A stretch of 64,000 bases of DNA, taken from the NCBI GenBank assembly GCA_963662155.1, contig OY759272.1:44171590-44235589 (forward strand). The letters are read 5' to 3'. The notes beneath the pieces are model-generated. The model had not been told where the DNA came from. It saw only the letters and a program-made list of their open reading frames with translations, and did not search any database. The translations under genes and the position numbers were made by a program. How positions within the stretch are numbered: the stretch's first letter is position 1; each line of letters starts with the position of its first letter. This DNA is from Lamellibrachia columna. Lineage: Eukaryota; Annelida; Polychaeta; Sabellida; Siboglinidae. Of the stretch, positions 1 to 13,000 are shown piece by piece.

Positions 1-1419
1 ACCCTTTGAGCAATTTCAGAGAAAACTTGTTGTCACGAAAATGGTGATAGTGTTAAAAAGAATCATTTTACCCAGAAAGCTGCGAGTGCTGCAACGCTAT
101 CACCTATCTAGAGATGTAGGCCTAGCAAAGAATCACTATGAGCATTCGTTCCTAAAAAAAGTACCGGTGACCCAAATTTTGGGTCCTGGCTTATGGCCTG
201 TGGAACTGATAATTGGCTACCCACCTTCAGAAGACCTTAGCTCATACTAAGGGGTCCATGTGAGCAAAGTTTCCTCCAGCAAACAACAGCAGCAGACGAA
301 TGCCTTCAACTTGCACAAGGTTGTTAATTATCCCTGCGTTGGGCATTATATACTGTGTACATATGATTGGCCTCTCTACTTGTCTTCTTCGAAATGATAT
401 CCAGGATATTTGGTGCAATGAAGAGTTCAAATGTGGCTCTCAGCATATGCACATTTCTGTCAAGTGCGATTTTAAAAAGAAAATGGTAAAATTTGGGATA
501 ATGAAATAACTACAACGTAACAAAATGTAACGTTTTCTACTAAATCAAACAAGTTTGTCAATGTAAATGGAGTTGCTAAGGAGAAACCAACAGTACTCTA
601 CAAAAAAATATTTTTGTTTTAATGCCAAATACATATACCTTTCAATCTTGAAATTCGAGTAAATGTTGACCCGGTTTGGTTTATCAGTTTTATTTCTGCC
701 AATAACGGTGCGATCTATGTAATACTTTGTTTCCTCGTCAGGCTCAGATAGATTAAGAGAACACCGAAACATTAATTTTTAAAAAATAAATACGCAAATG
801 TACAAGCATCTATGTATCTTCCGAGGCACTTTTGAACCTTCGTGTCCGCAAGAGGGGTAGTAATAGCGGAATCGTGAAGGGAACTGATTAATTTGTCTCT
901 TAGCATATTTTTTTTTCAACAAATGCGTTTGATTTGATACCTTTATTATCGCACAGACAACGCTTCACTACCAATTTACTCATTTTTAGAATGACATATG
1001 TAGTACTCCTCACCCAGTGTGTTTTTCTGTTTTAATGTTGGCCTTTTTTGCCTTTATTGACAACAAAAAGGGAGTGTCGTGACGAAATACCGGTTAGTTC
1101 AACTTCTTTGGCTCCTGAGAAGTAGCACAAGGCGAAAGTAGCCGCTCCTCATCTGCAATCCGTTTGTGGTCGCTCCGTTAAATCACGCGTGTCTAAGTGC
1201 AGGTTAGTAATACTATCTGAACATTAACTCGTGCATTTCAAAAGCGTCTTGTCAGGAAGATAAAGTCATTCCTGTTAGAAACAACTCAAGCTAATCGGTA
1301 ATTGCATGTTGCATAATGAGGCAGTTTGCGAGACATGCGCTATGATTTTAACACTGCAAAGAAATAATGTAAAGTACTTATGGATTTATTTTCTAATAAG
1401 ATGTTTCAGTGAATTGTTA
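1..1419. other. Unassigned stretch, no supported gene
   Basis: I see no convincing gene here. The longest open frames (41-250 +, 300-509 +, 545-772 -) are short, carry no motif I recognise and are not flanked by clear splice sites. From about 1420 the sequence becomes alignable with the region upstream of the FMO gene. Confidence 0.5.
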
Positions 1420-2735
1420 TCGGTTGAGTTATCGCGGACAATGCCACTGGGTGTTTTTGTGGCGTCTCAAAATAAGATTCCCGGTAATCAGTGAAGATCG
1501 CAGCAGGCCGGCCAAACAAACGACACAAGGAGCAGCCTGTTGTTAAACAGAGACGGGAGAGTATTGAGGACAGATTAGACGGTGACGGCTTGCCGCTGGA
1601 CGTGAAAGTCTTCCGACGACGTAACAAGGGACCTTTCGGGTGTCCACCCAAGCCAAAGTTCAACCACACCATCTACCGGTAGCGGCCTTTGAACGAAATT
1701 ACTTTAGGCAAACAAATATTAAATGTTAGTTCGTTTAACTAACACTATTATATGTTAATTCGTTTAATGAAAAATAGTAATTCTTAATTCCTGCACAGTC
1801 TAATGAGTATCGCATTGGTATCTCAACCGAGAGAAGAGGTTTGGGTTTGAATGGCCTTGCTACCAATGAAAGTTGATTAATGCCATTAACTCCACGTCGT
1901 CCCAGTTAACTCATATGTGTAAAAGTGTATCTGGCACAATTTTAGTTTAAATCGAATGAACAATGGCTATTCAGAATACCATGTGGCGCCTCTGGTGGAT
2001 AATATAGAACTTCCTTTTTCGACGCGCATTTTACTTTGAATTTAGTCAGTTAGATTTGTCAACAAAGTGTTTCCAGAATAACCGTTTATCCAGGATAGCG
2101 CATGCCTGATCCCAGTCCGCAAATACATGCGATGTAATATAGATATCTACAACAGTTACAACTTACCATGACAGGGAAAATAAATCCTAGTAATTTCACC
2201 GTAATGAATCGTTTAGGAACTAATCGACACCGCAGTTGGCTTGGCATGGTTAAAGGCCAATAAATACACTAGCACGTAATGGGCAATTCCACTGCTTCAA
2301 ACTGAAACGGCATTGCGGATATGAGATGCGTTCGACGAATATGTATACGTTAAGTGTTGAATTATGTTCGGAGCAAGAAACGTATGACTGAAACTATGTA
2401 GTATACTGCATCATGATGACGATTCGTGTTGTCACAGCTTATATAACATCAAATGAAACGTAAGCCAGATGTATTTCATGAACGTCTTGTCGACATATAT
2501 CCCAAAATTAAGATGTGTTCGCCCTCTGACGATTAAATCACGCTATTTCGGGTAACCCATATAATGTGAGATAATGGTTTACGCGCACTACTTACCTCGT
2601 GGCTAAATATGTCCCAAGCATAGAGGAAAAATAATCACTGCAATGCTATGGAAGAAACGTACTTTCTAAATCGCCCGAAAAAATCGTCCATAATAATAGA
2701 ACTAAACACATGTATCATTGTGAAGTTCTTTAAAG
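1420..2735 (+). pseudogene. Inverted, internally deleted copy of the FMO locus (psi-FMO-A)
   Basis: This block is collinear with the minus-strand FMO gene at 6797-15678, in opposite orientation. Bases 1420-1535 match the reverse complement of the FMO upstream region (about 16035-16160). Bases 1543-1678 match coding exon 3, including the conserved frame (DGDGLPLDVKVFRR against DDDGLPMDMTVFRR) and its CG|GTAG donor. Bases 1679-1790 match the start of intron 3, and 1795-2735 match the rest of intron 3 (reverse of 9815-10795), ending about 25 bp short of the exon 4 acceptor. Exons 1 and 2 and introns 1 and 2 are missing, so no FMO protein can be made. The CR1 insertion found in intron 3 of the intact gene is absent. 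The 63-codon frame at 1491-1682 is only the exon relic. Confidence 0.8.
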
Positions 2736-2837
2736 TAGGGAAGTTCGGGTATCTGTTACCGTCGGGTGAATAGTACCAACGCGAATGCCAAGAACTGGCT
2801 AAGACTTTGACACTGAACAGTGCACTGTTTAGTAGCG

Positions 2838-3134
2838 CCAAAAGTGGCCATTCCATGAACCAAACAAAAGTGGCCATTCCATGAACCAAACAAAACTGGC
2901 CATTCCATAAACCAAACAAAAGTGGCCATTCCATGAACCAAACAAAAGTGGTCATTCCATGAACCAAACAAAAGTGGCCATTCAATGAACCAAACAAAAG
3001 TGGCCAATCCATGAACCAAACAAAAGTTGCCATTCCATGAACCAAACAAAAGTGGCCATTCCATGAACCAAACAAAAGAGGCCATTCCATGAACCAAACA
3101 AAAGTGGCAATTCCATGAACCAAACAAAAGTGGC
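2838..3134. repeat. 26-bp minisatellite, about 11 copies
   Basis: The unit core is GTGGCCATTCCATGAACC followed by AAACAAAA, repeated with single-base variants (GGTCATT, AGAGGCC, GTTGCC). It gives spurious minus-strand frames with WFMEWPLLFGS periodicity, because 26 is not a multiple of 3 and the phases rotate. Confidence 0.95.
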
Positions 3135-3680
3135 ACCAAAGAAGCCGACCGGAAAACGGGAGCACATTTCGTTTTCTACGCCCTATGATGTAAAATGCCA
3201 CGGAAAGAAAGTGGATGCAGTATTTTTCTGCATGAAAAAGTCCTTGCCATCCCGTGAACCCGAGCAGTCATTCAAAGGTACATTCGTAGGCTTTTCTGTC
3301 CGCTCAGTCCACTAAACAAATCAGTAGGTAATTTTTTTGTAGATCCAGTATGCGGTATGTGTCGGGCAATTAGTACCCTTTGGTGGAGGATAAATCGTAC
3401 CAGTAGTACTTATTACCCGCTCAATGTACCCTTTATGCTCCACGCCAGGCTTGGGGCAATTAACCTGCTAGGTTAACTAATTAAGTTATTTTTGCATTTT
3501 TTAAAATTAATTTGAACTATCTTGAATTATTTAATTATGTAATTCAGTTAGACTATTAAATTTTGGTGATTTATGATTGACCCTGTGAGCAACATGAACA
3601 ACAAGACAAATGTATTCTACTTGGTTATTTTGTTTCATATCAATCTTAGTATGTATATACAGTGAAGAGCCAAGACAAAA
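3135..3680. other. Unassigned stretch
   Basis: No gene or named repeat is recognised. The sequence is AT-rich with one short local repetition of AGTACCC/GTACCAGTAG-type words near 3370-3435. Confidence 0.4.
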
Positions 3681-3682
3681 TA

Positions 3683-3836
3683 CAGTGGAACCTCGATAAT
3701 CCGGTGTATGTATCCGGATAAATGAATCATGTATATGAAAGGGTCTATTAGCGTTTGGAAATTCCGTTCCCGTAAAATGATGGTCGGAAGCTGAGGTTTC
3801 CGGATTATTGGCGTTCTGATTAACGAAGTTCTACTG
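3683..3836. mobile_element. pogo/Tigger-like MITE, 154 bp
   Basis: The left end reads CAGTGGAACCTCGATAATCC. The right end, reverse-complemented from 3836, reads CAGTAGAACTTCGTTAATCA, so the termini form imperfect inverted repeats. Both ends are flanked by TA (3681-3682 and 3837-3838), the target duplication of the Tc1/mariner-pogo superfamily, whose Tigger-type termini begin CAGT with a GAACCTCG-like core. The interior has no open frame, so it is a non-autonomous element. Confidence 0.75.
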
Positions 3837-4022
3837 TATAATGCACTGCCTCATAACTCCACACTGTTCACACCTCACTGTGTGTTTACCAAATATTATT
3901 AAGTTAATCGAACTCTGCTTGCTGCGCATATTTTGAAGGTTCTCGAAGAATGTGGTCGATTATATCGATTATTCTCATGACGCTGATTACTGTTTAGGGG
4001 CCAGAGTGCCAAGTGGTGTGAT

Positions 4023-4283
4023 ATGGCAAACGCCTTGACGGCCCTGAGAAGAGGGCAGGGACTAAATGCTGTGTCCGGGCATTATAACATTAGCAAACCA
4101 AGTATCAGGTATCACCTGCTGAACATAAATAAATATGCAAATGGATGCACCAAGGGAGAACAACCTGCTTGCCCCCCCCCCCCCAAGGTTGAGGGGGAAC
4201 TGGTGGAGCATACGTTGCAGCACCATAACATGGTGTTTAGCATAACCATTTATTATGATGACGTTGGGCTACGACGTCGCTGA
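4023..4283 (+). pseudogene. psq/CENPB-type helix-turn-helix fragment of a DNA transposase
   Basis: The 86-codon frame starts MANALTALRRGQGLNAV and continues with a pattern typical of psq-type helix-turn-helix domains: an alanine-rich first helix, then GHYNISKPSIRYHL in the position of the recognition helix. A proline run (from a poly-C tract at 4172-4182) and an acidic LVEHTL segment resembling the start of the next transposase module follow. The frame then stops with no catalytic DDE domain in the next kilobase. It is probably the N-terminal remnant of a pogo/Jerky-like transposase. It lies 185 bp right of the pogo-like MITE but outside its termini, so they need not be the same element. A host psq-domain exon is an alternative. 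Confidence 0.5.
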
Positions 4284-4348
4284 GCGAAATGGTTTGCCCG
4301 AGTATCATTTTAGCTCTGAGTCTCCAGTTGGCCCCGAATCTCCTCCTT

Positions 4349-4614
4349 GTAAATAATTTGTTCCATTCATTTAGTGTCCTATGTGAGAGTGAGTACTTTA
4401 TGATATCTAATCTACACTGAACCTTTATTAATGTTACCTCGTGTCCTCTAGTTCTACGATCATTTCTATGTGAAAAAGCACATTTCTGTCAATATTTTCA
4501 TACATATTCAATATCTTAAAATCTTCAATTTGATTTCTGTTTACTATCATGTTGTTAAACCACATTCCTTTTTAGGCGATCTTCATAACTAACGTTTCTC
4601 AGTTCTGGAATACA
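4349..4614 (-). mobile_element. CR1 ORF2 3'-end fragment, antisense
   Basis: Read on the minus strand this aligns with the last part of the CR1 ORF2 found intact at 49740-50010 (segments corresponding to SYEERLKECGLTT, EVFKILNGYENI and LNEWNKL). A deletion inside it removes part of the alignment around 4545-4560. It ends before the element's 3' tail and no complete frame is left. Confidence 0.8.
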
Positions 4615-6796
4615 CTCAGCACTTGGTGTACTTATGTGTGCTGTTTGGGAGTTGTGCAGGCGTAAAATGAGTGCCTAGTTATTGCACACTACGTCGTTTT
4701 TGTTTCTGTTCATCTACTTGTATATTAAGCTTACATCTAAAAAAAATTAACTCAGTATGCGTAAAATAATGTTGTTGAATTGTATGTTGTAATGCATTGC
4801 GTGCTATTTATCTCAGCAACGGCTGAATTAATATTCACGTTCCATACGTCACTTTTCGTGTCCTACTTGTCTCGAAATAAGGAGTGCACTTGTCCAAGTA
4901 CAAAACACTGTATTCCAACAACTGTATCGTTGCACATAACGCTCTAATATTTAATATATTCATATAACTACATAAGCTGTGTGGCTGTGCATATCCCGAC
5001 AAAATGTTTACAGGTTTGTACGAATATCATCGACCAGGTCCAGTTTTTGACGACGTCGCGCGAAATGCAAGGATGTTCAAATTCAAAACACGAGTTTTCT
5101 TGCTCTGTGTTGATTTTTTTATTTCATAACAAATATACATGCTGCTTAAAATGAAAACTACTGCTTTTAATTGACAGTGTCGGGGCAACACATCGTGTAC
5201 AAATTAGAGTCGTAGATCGCAGAGTGGAGACATGTCGTTAGTGTATGGCAGTGTGCATATTCTACTTTGTCTAGACTCTACAACTACAATGAGTGGCTAT
5301 GCTTCAGACAGTCGTTTCATAGGAAACAAACTTACACTCTGCAAGTTAGAAGTGTAACATACACACCACTGGTTATGTTAACAAGATTGTATAAATTGAA
5401 CACAATCAAGATGGGAAATGGACATGAAGGAAGCCATTGGCTTATCGAAAGCCCGATAATGGGCCATCTGTTTGTAATCCGCCTTTATAAGATAAATGTC
5501 AACTTGTTTTAAAATAAATTCACAATGTTACCATTTACACAACCGATAGATAAATTGTTCAATCCATGTATCGTTGTCTTTGACACTCCATGTATTCTTA
5601 TATCCTGTTTATGCCATTCTTTTAATTATGCTACTCAGATCTTTCTGCCTTCCTGAAATTTTATAACATACTGCATAGATTTTCTACTATGTAAAATAAC
5701 TCCATCTCCCTTCTCCCTATTATTCGATTATTCGGTTCACGTCATCTCAAGTGGCTCAATCCGATGTTTTCTAATAATTGTTTTGCCACCAACGCAGTAC
5801 GTAAGCGGCCATTGCCAAGAGCGGAGCGACTGTCATCAGTAGAGTAGAGTAGCGATGCCCGCTGATAGAAACCTGAAAATAGCACATCATTCAATTGTCA
5901 GCAATTTATTTTCTCGGAGAAAACACATATCAATTAAAAAGGAAAACTAAACGTATCCAGAGAGTCGTTGGTGTAAAAATTCGCCCAAAGCACACTTTAC
6001 GCATTGCTGACCACGTAATTATATATTATAATTTCGTAGTTGAGATGGTTGGTTGTTGGAGAGGTGTGTAAAACAAATGCTTATGTCTTGTGAAAACCCG
6101 TTTTAGACACAGCAGGAATATTGAATTTTCCCCCGGCTAAATCACCTATTTTGCAGTCATGTAAAATCTGCATATAGAGATAAACTATTTTCAAGAAAAA
6201 CGTGTAATTCCTGAAACTATTGAAAGGATTGCATCCACTCCGGAATCCTGAAATGACGTGCATCTTCATTCGCTAGGTGCGCCAGGTTTTGCGATGATAG
6301 GACCGAACAAAAATGGCAGTGGAGAATCCCGGACTTCCTCATAAATCCTGTGCAATCTTCACAACTCGAGTCCACCAACGGTAAACATGTGTATTTGTCT
6401 ATACAAGTGAAGAATTCCTCAAACAGTTAGAGTTTGTGCTGCAGTCATAATAGTTAGGGTTGTTGCACGTGTTTGATGTTACCATCCGTTAGAGGACGCC
6501 ACATGTAAGTATATCTGCTGGAAGGCGCCACACTGCCTCGTCATGTATCTCCTACCAGCCCCAACACGGGATTGCAACAAACGACTGTGACGCCAGAATA
6601 CCTTCAGAGCCCGGCTGCCGCAGATATAATTCGCAGGACAAATACGTCATCCACATGTGTCCTACGGAACGCGCTGCGACGCATCTTTTCCTGAGAAGTT
6701 TACGTCCGCTTCAAACGTATTCTAACTTACTGTATACAATAGCGGCCATCGGTTGTTAATTACCGAATGTATGGTACACGTTAATAATTATATTCA
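4615..6796. other. Unassigned DNA downstream of the FMO gene
   Basis: No supported gene. Bases 6335-6405 (AATCCTGTGCAATCTTCACA and following) are a diverged copy of 37140-37215, the sequence abutting the left edge of the 28-bp satellite. A reverse-strand AATAAA (TTTATT at 5905-5910) lies about 0.9 kb past the FMO stop; nothing shows that it is used. Confidence 0.4.
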
Positions 6797-7002
6797 TTAG
6801 CGATGGAAAGTGGTAATATGGCTTCTCACCTCTTCTGGTATGGGTCTCGTGTTGAGCGGGTAAAGCACCCTCTCCCGGACTCCAAAGATGGCGTCCCTCG
6901 CTCCGTCCCACTTATGCGGGCCCGTCAGGCGGAACTGAGGCGCGGTTGCAGGCCCGAAATAGCAGCGCCACCCGAGTCTCGGGTCTGTCAGCAGAATCTT
7001 CA
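6797..7002 (-). CDS. FMO: FMO coding exon 7 (last)
   Basis: The acceptor is TCTACAG|TGAAGA, and the split codon gives Val432. The exon encodes LLTDPRL, YFGPATAPQFRL and GPHKWDGARDAI, the conserved C-terminal FMO block, then stops at TAA (6799-6797). Confidence 0.9.
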
Positions 7003-10000
7003 CTGTAGATGAGGAGAAATTCAATATCACTAATGGCGAGCATCCTAACTAATCACCACCGTTGGCTGTTTTATTCGCGTTGATGTATAGGCATATTGAA
7101 ACGTCCCAGTAGGGGCGTAGTTCCGCTGGGCCAACAAGTAACTCGTCTGGGATATTTAGTTTTTTTCAATTCACAAAACACACACTAAACATGTATTTCT
7201 TATATATAATCATTATGACACGTATATCACTAAAACTATTTAACAATAATCATGCATAAATATAAAATTAATGTAAATTTGTAATGAATTACGGAAGAAC
7301 CACCATCTAGTCACGATAAACGTTCTCCCTACCAATTACCTATCGAATATTTATTCTACTTATTGACGCCACTGTGCTATGTCCGCAATATACACGTGCA
7401 ACGGTTAAATCTGATGTTAATGCTTCCGACGCCAGTGTAAAACAAAAGGGCCAAATCGACGCGTAAATTTTTCCACGGGTTGGACCGCCGCCTCTACTAT
7501 GAGGCATCAACGATACCTAGTTCCTGTACTACACATATATCCACGAACACAAATGCACGGACGCCTACAAATACACATGCACGGACGCCTACAAACACAC
7601 ATGCACGGACGCCTACAAACACACATGCACGGACGCTTACGAACACATGCACGGACGCCTACAAACACACATGCACGGACGCCTACGAACACACATGCAT
7701 GGACGCCTACAAACCCACATACAAGGACGCCTACAAATACACAAGTCTGTAAATGTCATTGTTACAGCTCTTACCTATATTGGGTTTGCAGCCCACGTCG
7801 GTCGCCAAAATGTCCATGTATGTTAGATGGTCGACGATATGAGAGTACTGCCCGTCTATCTCTCGCCACATTTGTTTGCTGTCCGGCAGACGACACAGTC
7901 CCTGTTGCAATCAAGAAGGCCTGGTTGCATGTAAACACTGCGAACACGATACATCTTGCTACAACGTATTTGTTTAATTGTTCCTTTCTTGATCTTGATT
8001 ATCAGTCCATCCATACAACAGTTTGAACATAGTCATTTCGATGTCATAGTGCTGATGCGGCTACACTAGCGACATACGGCGAGGGCAGTTCAACGCGGCA
8101 GTGATTGGTGTAGTCGTGATTCTGGAAATAATTGCATAAATACGTTATGCGTTAAGGAAAACCCTGGTTATAGAAATAGTTCGACAAACATTTAATTTCC
8201 CTCAGGGAAACATATAGTTCTAGAAGTGATTCGAGAAACACGTAATACACTATTGGAAAGAATCTGGTTTTAAAAGTGGAACGAAAAACACCTAGGACGC
8301 TCATAAACAAACATAGTTCTAGAAGTGATTCGACAATAACGTCGTACACCAAGGAATACACCTGATTGAATACATAACATTTCTGGGAGTAATTTACCTT
8401 GAACACCCGGGTGGCCCATCGACACTGCATCTCGAGCTTAGGAAAGACGGGTGAGAGAACAGGGCAGACTCCGACGACGGCCAGTGTGGGGTGCTTCAGT
8501 GACGGCGGGAACATGTAGCGATACAACAGAAAGACGCCTTTGTCGGAGCCGGATCCCTGAAGTCGGGTGTTGTCCTCCAGGGCCGGGAAGCTGGAATTCG
8601 GTCGCACATTATATTGACTGTACAACTGTTGAAACATTTCTTTTAACATATCCAAAACGTCTTTAGAAGTTTTCATCATATTTTGAAGACGGCTGCGTTA
8701 GTACTAGATTAATACTGACGAAGCTGTCTTGAGGAGATGGCGAAAATGTTGACAGAGGTAAAAATCTCTTGAAGGTGTTAAAAGAAATGTGTCAACATGA
8801 AAACGATATATCCTGAGAAATTATCAATATTTGGAAAGCACAACTAGTTTCAATAATTAACTGACACGGAACTAGTTCGAGTTTAATAAACCCACATAAT
8901 CTTAATTATTCGATTTCACCTTACACTTATATTGACTATATTATACTTCATGTTTGCTTCATCATTCATAGAATTTATTCAAGAAAATTGTATAAAACCA
9001 ATAAATCATCTGATGAAAAACGTTATATTTAACATAATAAATGATAAAGATGAACACTTTTTATTCTGTATTTTAATCCACTAAAACAATCCCTACGTAT
9101 GTCGTGAAATTGGCACAATTTGTCATCGCCAAATTGTGCATTAAACTATATTAATATAAGCATGGCAAAGACTGTAACACGTGTTGTGTTGACATTATAC
9201 TGATATGTTGTAAACACAACTAATTAGAAAATTAAACTGTCAAATTTTAGTTTGAATTGTGGTTCACGAAAACACATTTGGAAAATAAAGAAACTAGAGA
9301 ATAATATATTTATAAAGTTTGTACTGTATAAAATGGTTTTGGGATACACACGATCCTATCATAGTGTGTACCGTTCGCTTCAGTAAACTATGTAGTAGTG
9401 ACGCAGTATATGTAATGTTTTAGGATTAGAAATACTTGCTATGCATATGTATGCTCTATAAATGAAAACAATGCAATTCATATTATACAGATTCACTGAT
9501 AAGTAATCACATGTAGCATCCAACTTTACAGTAACTCAAACTGTGTTCTTTAAAGCTGATATTATAACAAAATAATTGTCCCAGTTTGCTTTGTACTGAC
9601 TGGTAATCGCAGCCGGTCGCACATACGATGACATCAATGTCTTCCTCGCTCGAACCATCGCTGAACTGGACGTTGGTCTCCGTCACTTTGACTGCCCCTG
9701 CCTTGACCGTCACATAGCCGCACAGTATCCGCGACTGCAGCTCACCGCTCATGGTCAATCGGCCGTCAACGTAGGCCTTTTTTGGAGTTAACCTGCATCG
9801 AAAATAAATATAACCATTAATATTTCAAAGAACTCCACAACGGTACGCGTGTTTAGTTCTAATATCGACGATTTATTCGGGCGATTTATAAAGTACGGTT
9901 CTTCCACAGTATTGCAGTTAGAGTTTCTCCTCTGTGTTTGGGAAGTATTTAGACACGAGGCAAGTAGAGCGCGTAAACCATTATCTCACATCATAGGGGC

Positions 10001-13000
10001 TATCCGAAATAGCGTGATTTAATCGACAGAGGGCGAATACGTCTTTAATGCAATTCATCATTGGATATATGTCGACAAGACGGTCGTGAAATACATGTGG
10101 TTTACGTTTCCTTTGGTGTTTTAGAAGCTATGACAACACGAACTGTCATCGTGATGCAATACGCTACACCGATTCAGCCATACATGCTTTGCTCCGAACG
10201 CAACTCAACACTTAACGTATACCTATACGTCTAACGCATCTCATACGTAGCCGTAATCCAGTTTCAGTTTGAAGCAGTGCAATTGCCCACTAAGTGCTAA
10301 TGTATTTCTTGGCCTTTAACCATGCCAAGCCAGCGGCGATGTCGCTTAGTTCCTAAACGATCCATTATAGTAAATAAGCATTAAGCAAATATTACTTTTA
10401 CGACGTATTATTATTCTTTGCTGACACGATAATTCGTTACACATTTGCGGACCTGTGTCAGGCATGCGCTATCCTGGCTAAACGGTTATTCTGGAAGCAG
10501 TTTGTCGACAAATCTAACTCTCTAAATGCAAAGTAGAATTGCGCGTCGAAAAATGTTGTGTCATGTAATCCACCAGAGGTGCCACGGGGTATTCTGAATA
10601 GCCACTGTTCATTCGATTTAAACTAATATTGTGCCAGATACTCATTTACACGTATGAGTTAATTGGGAGAAAGTGGAATGGATGACATTAATCATCTTTT
10701 CATTGGCAGCTAGGCCATTCGGAACCCAATCCACTCCTCTGGATTGAGAGTCCGACGCTATATTAATGCGTTTCTGATTAGACTGGAATAAAGAATTAAC
10801 ATTTAATATCTTTAATTAAATGAACGTAATGTTTAGGAAAGATCGACTAGGAAGAAGGGGAGGGGGAGTTATTTTATATATTAAAGAATCTATTCAAGCT
10901 GATGAAATAAAACTAGAAAGGGAAGCAGATTGCGATGAAGCTGTTTGGTGCAAAATTGTTTCAGGAAATTCAAAATTAACTATTGGATGTAAAAATACTT
11001 GAACCATTGTGTAACAATGACCATAATCAAATACATTTTGACATCAATGTAAAATCAGAAAGTAAAAATAAGAAAACGTACAAGAGAAACTTCCACAAAG
11101 GTAACTACAAAGATATGAGAAAATACTTAGCAAAACTAGATTGGAATAACATGCTGATGAATAAGACCGCAATTGAATGTTGGAATATTCTAAAATTTGA
11201 AATTGAGAGTAACATCAATAAATTTGTTCCCTTCCAAAAACAAGGAACACGGTGTAGAAAGAAACACTTGTCAAAAGAGGCTAATAGAAAATAGTGTTAA
11301 AATAAACTATGTGGAGGGTTAATAGGCGTACCAGAAAGGAAGAAGGCTATGCAAGTTAGAAAGAGGCACTTAATGCAGCTACAACTGAAATCAGACAATC
11401 TAAAAGAAGCTATGAGCAAAAATTAGCATGTAACATAAAAAAATGACAGCAAGAGTTGTTATGCATATGTCAGGAGTAAACAAAAAAAACAAGACAAGGT
11501 TGGACCTCTAGAAGACAGTGCTGGAAATATAATATCACAGGGGTTTTTAATGGCGGAAGACCTAAATGGTTACTTCAGTTCAGTGTTTACCAAAGAAGAT
11601 ATTAGTTCATTACCAGTTGCTGATGCTAAATTTCAGGAGGCTAAATCTGACTGTTTAGGACCGTTAGTTGTAACTCCAGAAATGGTAGCTAAGAAAATAA
11701 AGGCAATGAAGGATAATAAATCACCGGGAGTGGATTGGATTCCTCCAAAGGTAATAATGGAAACAGTAGAACAAATCAGTATACCACTTGCAAGAGTATT
11801 CAACTTGTCATTAAAAGAGGGAGTTGTTCCGTTTGAATGGAAAGAAGCAAACATCATACCGTTATTTAAAAAGGGTTCGAAAAATAAGTAAGAGAATTAC
11901 AGACCAGTGAGTTTAACCTCAGTGAATTGTAAATTATTAGAAAAGTTAATTAAAGGTGGACTTCTTCGTTAAGCATAAATTATTAAATTCATCTCAACAT
12001 GGATTCCTTAAAGCGAGGTCATGCTTAACAAATATGTTATGTTTTTTGGAAGAAATCACTAAGTGGATAGACGTGGGATCGCCAGCAGATATTATATACT
12101 TATATTTTCAGAAAGCTTTTGACAAAGTGCCACATCAAAGATTACTACTTAAATTAAAAGCCCATGGTATCGGGGATAGCATAACTGACTGGATAGAACA
12201 ATGGCTGACTGGCAGAAGACAACGAGTTGTAGTAGATGGAGAAGTTTCAAATTGGAAATCGGTTTTGAGTGGGGTTCCTCAAGGATGAGTATTAAGACCT
12301 AAATTATTCTTAATATATATCAATGACTTGGAAGACAATATAACAAATAACGTACTGCCATTTGCGGATGACACAAAACTGTTCAGAAAGGTTAATACTT
12401 ATGGTAATAAACAACATTTACAAAACGATCTAGACAGATTAGTGAAATGGTCTGAGAAATGGCAGATGTTGTTCAATTTTGGGAAATGTAAATGCCTACA
12501 TACAGGACATGGGAACTTGAATGTAAACTATAAAATGGGAGATACTGTTCTGGGTACTACTGTAAAAGAAAAGGACTTAGAAGTTACAATAAGCGCTGAT
12601 ATGAAAGTTTCAGAGCAGTGTGGTATTGCAGCTTCAAAGGGTATTCAAATTCTTGGATTGATTAGAAAAAACATAACATACAAGGGAAAAAAGATAATTA
12701 TACCTCTTTATAAAGCAATAGTTAGACCTCATTTAGAATATTGTATACAAGCATGGAGACCATATTGTAAGAAGGATATAGATACGCTTGAACGCATAGA
12801 AAGGAGAGCAACTAAAATTATTTCAGAGCGGAGAGACCTTAGTTATGAAGAACGCCTGAAAGAATGTGGTTTAACAACTCTAGAGACAAGGAGGTTAAGA
12901 GGAGATCAGATTGAAGTTTTTAAGATATTGAATGGGTATGAAAATATTGATAGAAATATGTTTTTCTCACTCAAGAAGGATAGCGGAACTAGAGGACATG

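Noticed and set aside
1491..1682. Free-standing 63-codon gene
   Set aside because: It is the relic of FMO exon 3 in the inverted pseudogene, preceded by upstream-flank sequence rather than a promoter and start.
1795..2735. Initially read as a dispersed transposon paired with 9905-10795
   Set aside because: Collinearity with exon 3 and the flanking intron shows it is part of a duplicated FMO locus.
2635..3201. 188-codon minus-strand frame with WFMEWPLLFGS repeats
   Set aside because: Produced by the 26-bp minisatellite; no start context or homology.
7480..8026. Plus-strand frames with HARTPTNT repeats
   Set aside because: Minisatellite inside FMO intron 6, plus the antisense of exon 6.
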